From contig VSDK01024184.1 of assembly GCA_009767595.1 (NCBI GenBank), positions 1 through 64,000 of the forward strand: a stretch of 64,000 nt of DNA, in the 5' to 3' direction. The stretch's first letter is position 1; each line of letters opens with the position of its first letter. The notes beneath the pieces are model-generated. The model saw only the letters and a program-made list of their open reading frames with translations, was not told where the DNA came from and did not search any database. Below, in pieces: positions 55,851 through 64,000 of the stretch. The position numbers and the translations under genes were made by a program. The stretch is from Symbiodinium kawagutii. Its lineage: Eukaryota; Sar; Dinophyceae; Suessiales; Symbiodiniaceae.

Positions 55851-58800
55851 CCATCATCATCTACCATCATCATCTACCATCATCATCTACCATCATCATC
55901 TACCATCATCATCTACCATCATCATCTACCATCATCATCTACCATCATCATCTACCATCATCATCTACCATCATCATCTACCATCATCATCTACCATCAT
56001 CATCTACCATCATCATCTACCATCATCATCTACCATCATCATCTACCATCATCATCTACCATCATCATCTACCATCATCATCTACCATCATCATCTACCA
56101 TCATCATCTACCATCATCATCTACCATCATCATCTACCATCATCATCTACCATCATCATCTACCATCATCATCTACCATCATCATCTACCATCATCATCT
56201 ACCATCATCATCTACCATCATCATCTACCATCATCATCTACCATCATCATCTACCATCATCATCTACCATCATCATCTACCATCATCATCTACCATCATC
56301 ATCTACCATCATCATCTACCATCATCATCTACCATCATCATCTACCATCATCATCTACCATCATCATCTACCATCATCATCTACCATCATCATCTACCAT
56401 CATCATCTACCATCATCATCTACCATCATCATCTACCATCATCATCTACCATCATCATCTACCATCATCATCTACCATCATCATCTACCATCATCATCTA
56501 CCATCATCATCTACCATCATCATCTACCATCATCATCTACCATCATCATCTACCATCATCATCTACCATCATCATCTACCATCATCATCTACCATCATCA
56601 TCTACCATCATCATCTACCATCATCATCTACCATCATCATCTACCATCATCATCTACCATCATCATCTACCATCATCATCTACCATCATCATCTACCATC
56701 ATCATCTACCATCATCATCTACCATCATCATCTACCATCATCATCTACCATCATCATCTACCATCATCATCTACCATCATCATCTACCATCATCATCTAC
56801 CATCATCATCTACCATCATCATCTACCATCATCATCTACCATCATCATCTACCATCATCATCTACCATCATCATCTACCATCATCATCTACCATCATCAT
56901 CTACCATCATCATCTACCATCATCATCTACCATCATCATCTACCATCATCATCTACCATCATCATCTACCATCATCATCTACCATCATCATCTACCATCA
57001 TCATCTACCATCATCATCTACCATCATCATCTACCATCATCATCTACCATCATCATCTACCATCATCATCTACCATCATCATCTACCATCATCATCTACC
57101 ATCATCATCTACCATCATCATCTACCATCATCATCTACCATCATCATCTACCATCATCATCTACCATCATCATCTACCATCATCATCTACCATCATCATC
57201 TACCATCATCATCTACCATCATCATCTACCATCATCATCTACCATCATCATCTACCATCATCATCTACCATCATCATCTACCATCATCATCTACCATCAT
57301 CATCTACCATCATCATCTACCATCATCATCTACCATCATCATCTACCATCATCATCTACCATCATCATCTACCATCATCATCTACCATCATCATCTACCA
57401 TCATCATCTACCATCATCATCTACCATCATCATCTACCATCATCATCTACCATCATCATCTACCATCATCATCTACCATCATCATCTACCATCATCATCT
57501 ACCATCATCATCTACCATCATCATCTACCATCATCATCTACCATCATCATCTACCATCATCATCTACCATCATCATCTACCATCATCATCTACCATCATC
57601 ATCTACCATCATCATCTACCATCATCATCTACCATCATCATCTACCATCATCATCTACCATCATCATCTACCATCATCATCTACCATCATCATCTACCAT
57701 CATCATCTACCATCATCATCTACCATCATCATCTACCATCATCATCTACCATCATCATCTACCATCATCATCTACCATCATCATCTACCATCATCATCTA
57801 CCATCATCATCTACCATCATCATCTACCATCATCATCTACCATCATCATCTACCATCATCATCTACCATCATCATCTACCATCATCATCTACCATCATCA
57901 TCTACCATCATCATCTACCATCATCATCTACCATCATCATCTACCATCATCATCTACCATCATCATCTACCATCATCATCTACCATCATCATCTACCATC
58001 ATCATCTACCATCATCATCTACCATCATCATCTACCATCATCATCTACCATCATCATCTACCATCATCATCTACCATCATCATCTACCATCATCATCTAC
58101 CATCATCATCTACCATCATCATCTACCATCATCATCTACCATCATCATCTACCATCATCATCTACCATCATCATCTACCATCATCATCTACCATCATCAT
58201 CTACCATCATCATCTACCATCATCATCTACCATCATCATCTACCATCATCATCTACCATCATCATCTACCATCATCATCTACCATCATCATCTACCATCA
58301 TCATCTACCATCATCATCTACCATCATCATCTACCATCATCATCTACCATCATCATCTACCATCATCATCTACCATCATCATCTACCATCATCATCTACC
58401 ATCATCATCTACCATCATCATCTACCATCATCATCTACCATCATCATCTACCATCATCATCTACCATCATCATCTACCATCATCATCTACCATCATCATC
58501 TACCATCATCATCTACCATCATCATCTACCATCATCATCTACCATCATCATCTACCATCATCATCTACCATCATCATCTACCATCATCATCTACCATCAT
58601 CATCTACCATCATCATCTACCATCATCATCTACCATCATCATCTACCATCATCATCTACCATCATCATCTACCATCATCATCTACCATCATCATCTACCA
58701 TCATCATCTACCATCATCATCTACCATCATCATCTACCATCATCATCTACCATCATCATCTACCATCATCATCTACCATCATCATCTACCATCATCATCT

Positions 58801-61800
58801 ACCATCATCATCTACCATCATCATCTACCATCATCATCTACCATCATCATCTACCATCATCATCTACCATCATCATCTACCATCATCATCTACCATCATC
58901 ATCTACCATCATCATCTACCATCATCATCTACCATCATCATCTACCATCATCATCTACCATCATCATCTACCATCATCATCTACCATCATCATCTACCAT
59001 CATCATCTACCATCATCATCTACCATCATCATCTACCATCATCATCTACCATCATCATCTACCATCATCATCTACCATCATCATCTACCATCATCATCTA
59101 CCATCATCATCTACCATCATCATCTACCATCATCATCTACCATCATCATCTACCATCATCATCTACCATCATCATCTACCATCATCATCTACCATCATCA
59201 TCTACCATCATCATCTACCATCATCATCTACCATCATCATCTACCATCATCATCTACCATCATCATCTACCATCATCATCTACCATCATCATCTACCATC
59301 ATCATCTACCATCATCATCTACCATCATCATCTACCATCATCATCTACCATCATCATCTACCATCATCATCTACCATCATCATCTACCATCATCATCTAC
59401 CATCATCATCTACCATCATCATCTACCATCATCATCTACCATCATCATCTACCATCATCATCTACCATCATCATCTACCATCATCATCTACCATCATCAT
59501 CTACCATCATCATCTACCATCATCATCTACCATCATCATCTACCATCATCATCTACCATCATCATCTACCATCATCATCTACCATCATCATCTACCATCA
59601 TCATCTACCATCATCATCTACCATCATCATCTACCATCATCATCTACCATCATCATCTACCATCATCATCTACCATCATCATCTACCATCATCATCTACC
59701 ATCATCATCTACCATCATCATCTACCATCATCATCTACCATCATCATCTACCATCATCATCTACCATCATCATCTACCATCATCATCTACCATCATCATC
59801 TACCATCATCATCTACCATCATCATCTACCATCATCATCTACCATCATCATCTACCATCATCATCTACCATCATCATCTACCATCATCATCTACCATCAT
59901 CATCTACCATCATCATCTACCATCATCATCTACCATCATCATCTACCATCATCATCTACCATCATCATCTACCATCATCATCTACCATCATCATCTACCA
60001 TCATCATCTACCATCATCATCTACCATCATCATCTACCATCATCATCTACCATCATCATCTACCATCATCATCTACCATCATCATCTACCATCATCATCT
60101 ACCATCATCATCTACCATCATCATCTACCATCATCATCTACCATCATCATCTACCATCATCATCTACCATCATCATCTACCATCATCATCTACCATCATC
60201 ATCTACCATCATCATCTACCATCATCATCTACCATCATCATCTACCATCATCATCTACCATCATCATCTACCATCATCATCTACCATCATCATCTACCAT
60301 CATCATCTACCATCATCATCTACCATCATCATCTACCATCATCATCTACCATCATCATCTACCATCATCATCTACCATCATCATCTACCATCATCATCTA
60401 CCATCATCATCTACCATCATCATCTACCATCATCATCTACCATCATCATCTACCATCATCATCTACCATCATCATCTACCATCATCATCTACCATCATCA
60501 TCTACCATCATCATCTACCATCATCATCTACCATCATCATCTACCATCATCATCTACCATCATCATCTACCATCATCATCTACCATCATCATCTACCATC
60601 ATCATCTACCATCATCATCTACCATCATCATCTACCATCATCATCTACCATCATCATCTACCATCATCATCTACCATCATCATCTACCATCATCATCTAC
60701 CATCATCATCTACCATCATCATCTACCATCATCATCTACCATCATCATCTACCATCATCATCTACCATCATCATCTACCATCATCATCTACCATCATCAT
60801 CTACCATCATCATCTACCATCATCATCTACCATCATCATCTACCATCATCATCTACCATCATCATCTACCATCATCATCTACCATCATCATCTACCATCA
60901 TCATCTACCATCATCATCTACCATCATCATCTACCATCATCATCTACCATCATCATCTACCATCATCATCTACCATCATCATCTACCATCATCATCTACC
61001 ATCATCATCTACCATCATCATCTACCATCATCATCTACCATCATCATCTACCATCATCATCTACCATCATCATCTACCATCATCATCTACCATCATCATC
61101 TACCATCATCATCTACCATCATCATCTACCATCATCATCTACCATCATCATCTACCATCATCATCTACCATCATCATCTACCATCATCATCTACCATCAT
61201 CATCTACCATCATCATCTACCATCATCATCTACCATCATCATCTACCATCATCATCTACCATCATCATCTACCATCATCATCTACCATCATCATCTACCA
61301 TCATCATCTACCATCATCATCTACCATCATCATCTACCATCATCATCTACCATCATCATCTACCATCATCATCTACCATCATCATCTACCATCATCATCT
61401 ACCATCATCATCTACCATCATCATCTACCATCATCATCTACCATCATCATCTACCATCATCATCTACCATCATCATCTACCATCATCATCTACCATCATC
61501 ATCTACCATCATCATCTACCATCATCATCTACCATCATCATCTACCATCATCATCTACCATCATCATCTACCATCATCATCTACCATCATCATCTACCAT
61601 CATCATCTACCATCATCATCTACCATCATCATCTACCATCATCATCTACCATCATCATCTACCATCATCATCTACCATCATCATCTACCATCATCATCTA
61701 CCATCATCATCTACCATCATCATCTACCATCATCATCTACCATCATCATCTACCATCATCATCTACCATCATCATCTACCATCATCATCTACCATCATCA

Positions 61801-62000
61801 TCTACCATCATCATCTACCATCATCATCTACCATCATCATCTACCATCATCATCTACCATCATCATCTACCATCATGATCTACCATCATGATCTACCATC
61901 ATCATCCACCATCATCATCCACCATCATCATCCACCATCATCATCTACCATCATCATCTACCATCATCATCTACCATCATCATCCACCATCATCATCCAC
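55842..62000. repeat. Giant 13-bp satellite (CTACCATCATCAT)n, about 460 invariant copies
   Basis: From about 55842 to 61875 the unit repeats with no variant that I could see; the last 125 bp contain CATGATC and CATCCAC variants. Because 13 is not a multiple of 3 and the unit has no plus-strand stop, all three plus frames are open and encode the same 13-residue repeat (IIIYHHHLPSSST). The 2,028-residue frame is therefore an artefact. Confidence 0.98.
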
Positions 62001-62448
62001 CAGAAAACAAGACTTACTATTGAGGTTTAGGGTAGTTGGGTAAAGATTTGAATGTCAACTTAGGAGCTCAACCAAAGAAAGTCCCCAAATAGCTTGAAGC
62101 TTGTCTGTCTTGATCCATGCTTGACAGTGCATGGAAAGGCAGTTTCATAGATGGCCCATCCACCCATGTACTCCTGGCCATGTCAGCACAGTCCATTATG
62201 GAAACCCTCTTTCAGTCAGTGAAGATTCCCAAAAAAGGAATGGTAAAAATCCCCAACAAACCAAATACCCGTGAATAACAATGATCAACTATTCTTGTTG
62301 CATGCCATCTCCTATATTCGACCGTCGTTGGTCATTAGCAATCATAATTCTATCACTGTGATCATCATAATCTATCATTATCATTATGATAAGCATAATC
62401 TATCATCATCATAATCATCATCACCACCCAACCATCATCATCTACCAT
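62001..62448 (+). repeat. Right copy of the ~447-bp direct duplication
   Basis: Same sequence as 55404-55850, about 98% identical, ending in only one or two 13-bp-like units before unique sequence. Confidence 0.95.
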
Positions 62449-62463
62449 CAATCATCCACTTAC

Positions 62464-62572
62464 CGCTGCCACTGAGGATACTGTGCCCAGACGGCCCCTT
62501 TGTCCAAGGTGCCCAAGTGCCGTTGCCGCTTGTGTCCACCCAATACTTCGAAAGATCCTCACAGGTCAGGCC
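62464..62572 (-). CDS. Well-bounded internal exon, unrecognised
   Basis: TCGCACAG acceptor, 109 nt in frame: GLTCEDLSKYWVDTSGNGTW, APWTKGPSGHSILSGS; perfect GTAAGT donor. Trp/Gly/Ser-rich, extracellular-looking. The intron that follows in the transcript contains the giant satellite. It may be the upstream exon of the gene at 53.6 kb, but that is a guess. Confidence 0.7.
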
Positions 62573-63340
62573 CTGTGCGAAAGGATGCTAAGACTTAGTG
62601 GTTACCTGGTTACCTAGTAGAAATGTGGCTACCTGGTTACCTAGTGACCTAGTGGTTAAGTAACAGGTTGGTTGATGATTCGTTGATGATAGATAATGAT
62701 AATGGTTACAGTTTCAGTAATCATCGGGAGTAGTAGCTGTGAACCAGCAAACGACAACACCAGCAGCATGAACAAAACAAATCCAAGAATGATGTGGCTA
62801 AATGCATGTAAATGTTTAGGTACATGCATGTATAGAGTATGTATATCATGCATGCGTGTGCATCTGTGACTGCTTGAATCTAATCAGGCTGAAACCACAT
62901 CCATGAAAGCTGTGACTATCGTAATCCGTTGCACTACCACTTTGAAAACAATTGGTATTCTTGCACCATTGACTATTCTCATCTGTCAACCAAGGCGGTC
63001 CATGATGCCCATTCAAAATAAGCAAGCAACTCTCATATTTTTTCGCAACACGTGTTACAGCTTCCGAGACAACAATGGAACTATGAGTGTATCACGATAG
63101 CTGTTGCAAGGAAACGGCAAATCTCCTGATCTGTTGTCTATGCCACGGCAGGTCAAGCAGTTGAGGCTGGGATGATGGCGAATAATCAGCAACGGTGGAG
63201 GAACAGTATAGGTTTAGAAGGGAAGTCTTTTTTATCAGAAATATGTGTATGATATCATTCGGTTCATGCGGGACGATTTTATGACATAATTATCCCCATC
63301 ATTTATAGGTATTCCCAGCAACAGAAGAGAGAATAATTGA
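62573..63340. other. GGTTACCTAGTG repeats then unique DNA
   Basis: Imperfect GGTTACCTGGTTACCTAGTG repeats at 62600-62660, GATGATAGATAATGATAATGG after. No gene seen. Confidence 0.55.
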
Positions 63341-63396
63341 TATGATAGGACCATCAGAGGGTGGTGGGAATCTGGCCCGATCGTCGGGCTGGATCA

Positions 63397-63633
63397 CTTG
63401 GAACACTTGGATCACTTGGATCACTTGGTCGGTAGATTTTGGGGTGGCCCGGTCTTGCGATGGATCACTTGGATCACTTGGACCACTTGGATCACTTGGA
63501 TCACTTGGACCACTTGGATCACTTGGATCACTTGGACCACTTGGATCACTTGGATCACTTGGACCACTTGGATCACTTGGATCACTTGGATCACTGGATC
63601 ACTTGGATCACTTGGATCACTTGGATCACTTGG
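63397..63633. repeat. 9-bp tandem repeat TGGATCACT, about 25 copies
   Basis: Nonamers TTGGATCAC with TTGGACCAC variants about every third unit, suggesting a 27-bp higher-order unit. Leu-Gly-Ser frames are artefacts. Confidence 0.95.
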
Positions 63634-63654
63634 GTCTTATGATTTAGTGATTAA

Positions 63655-64000
63655 TTCTCTGGCCCATGCAAGATCATGTGGACCATTGCTGGGATATGTG
63701 CGGCTTTGATCGGCTTTGGCCTTAAGCCTTAAGCGCACTAAATCGCTGTGCTTTGCTAGGCTGATGCAAGATCATGTTGGGCTATTGCTCCTAAATGCAC
63801 CGTTTAGGCACAATTCAATTGCAGTACCTAGATTGTTTTACTTGTTAGGTCCATGTAAGATCATGTGGGGCCATGCACTGTTTAGGCAGATTGCTGCGCC
63901 TAGATTGCTTGGCTAGGCTCAGGTAAGATCATGGCGGGTCATCGCTTGGATATGTGCGGCTTAGGCACACCGAATTTGCATCAATTTGCTGTGACTAGAT
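63655..64000. repeat. Degenerate tandem repeat of 68-99 bp, runs off the window
   Basis: Four copies share CATG(C/T)AAGATCATG followed by GGCCATTGCT, GGATATGTGCGGCTTAGGC and CCTAGATTGC. AAGATCATG starts at about 63670, 63769, 63857 and 63925. Confidence 0.8.

Noticed and set aside
55792..61878. 2,028-residue open frame with a 13-residue His/Ser/Ile repeat
   Set aside because: It is the translation of a 13-bp satellite; all three plus frames give the same repeat, with no splice or codon signal.

Overview
This is nuclear DNA from a dinoflagellate, most likely a Suessiales / Symbiodiniaceae-type genome; the genus cannot be fixed by reading alone. The evidence is short GC-rich coding islands (about 30-200 bp, G/C at third positions) scattered in AT-richer repeat-laden DNA, introns that obey AG at the acceptor but use GT, GC or GA at the donor, Arabidopsis-type CCCTAAA telomere-like sequence, many short inverted-repeat elements in introns, and a retroelement that couples a reverse transcriptase to a DNA cytosine methyltransferase motif. 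Almost every long open frame away from the retroelement is a translated tandem repeat or a shadow.

Layout. 1-4.7 kb: the 5' two thirds of a minus-strand retrotransposon (zinc-ribbon ORF, gag-like ORF, then RT / RNase H / methyltransferase motif I running off the left edge). 5-15.6 kb: sparse minus-strand exons in long introns with repeats and short MITE-like elements. 15.9-32.5 kb: a split minus-strand neutral (alkaline) ceramidase gene; I could follow about 14 exons covering the second half of the catalytic domain and the C-terminal beta-sandwich domain. 36.9-41.4 kb: six minus-strand exons of a membrane protein (two hydrophobic segments, coiled coil, EF-hand). 42.0-46.9 kb: plus-strand exons of an unrecognised gene, around a 10-N assembly gap at 43033. 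48.4-52.5 kb: minus-strand exons of a second membrane / coiled-coil protein. 53.6 kb: an orphan ceramidase exon. 55.8-62.0 kb: a 6 kb, apparently invariant 13-bp satellite, flanked by a ~447 bp direct duplication. 62.5 kb: one well-bounded minus-strand exon. 63.4-64 kb: 9-bp and ~70-100 bp tandem repeats.

The most interesting signal is architectural. Around many exons the plus strand switches from AACCATC-type sequence on the left to GATGGTT-type sequence on the right, so many introns begin with GATGG-rich sequence and end with complementary CCATC-rich sequence and could fold end to end. Several large satellites and microsatellites (including the 13-bp and 33-bp arrays) look like expansions of these intron arms. 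In addition, two MITE families share a 4-bp ATNT target duplication and sit within tens of bases of splice sites.

Limits: exon boundaries were inferred by eye from phase, AG acceptors and family similarity. I had no transcripts or searches. Exons whose phase I could not reconcile are marked tentative.
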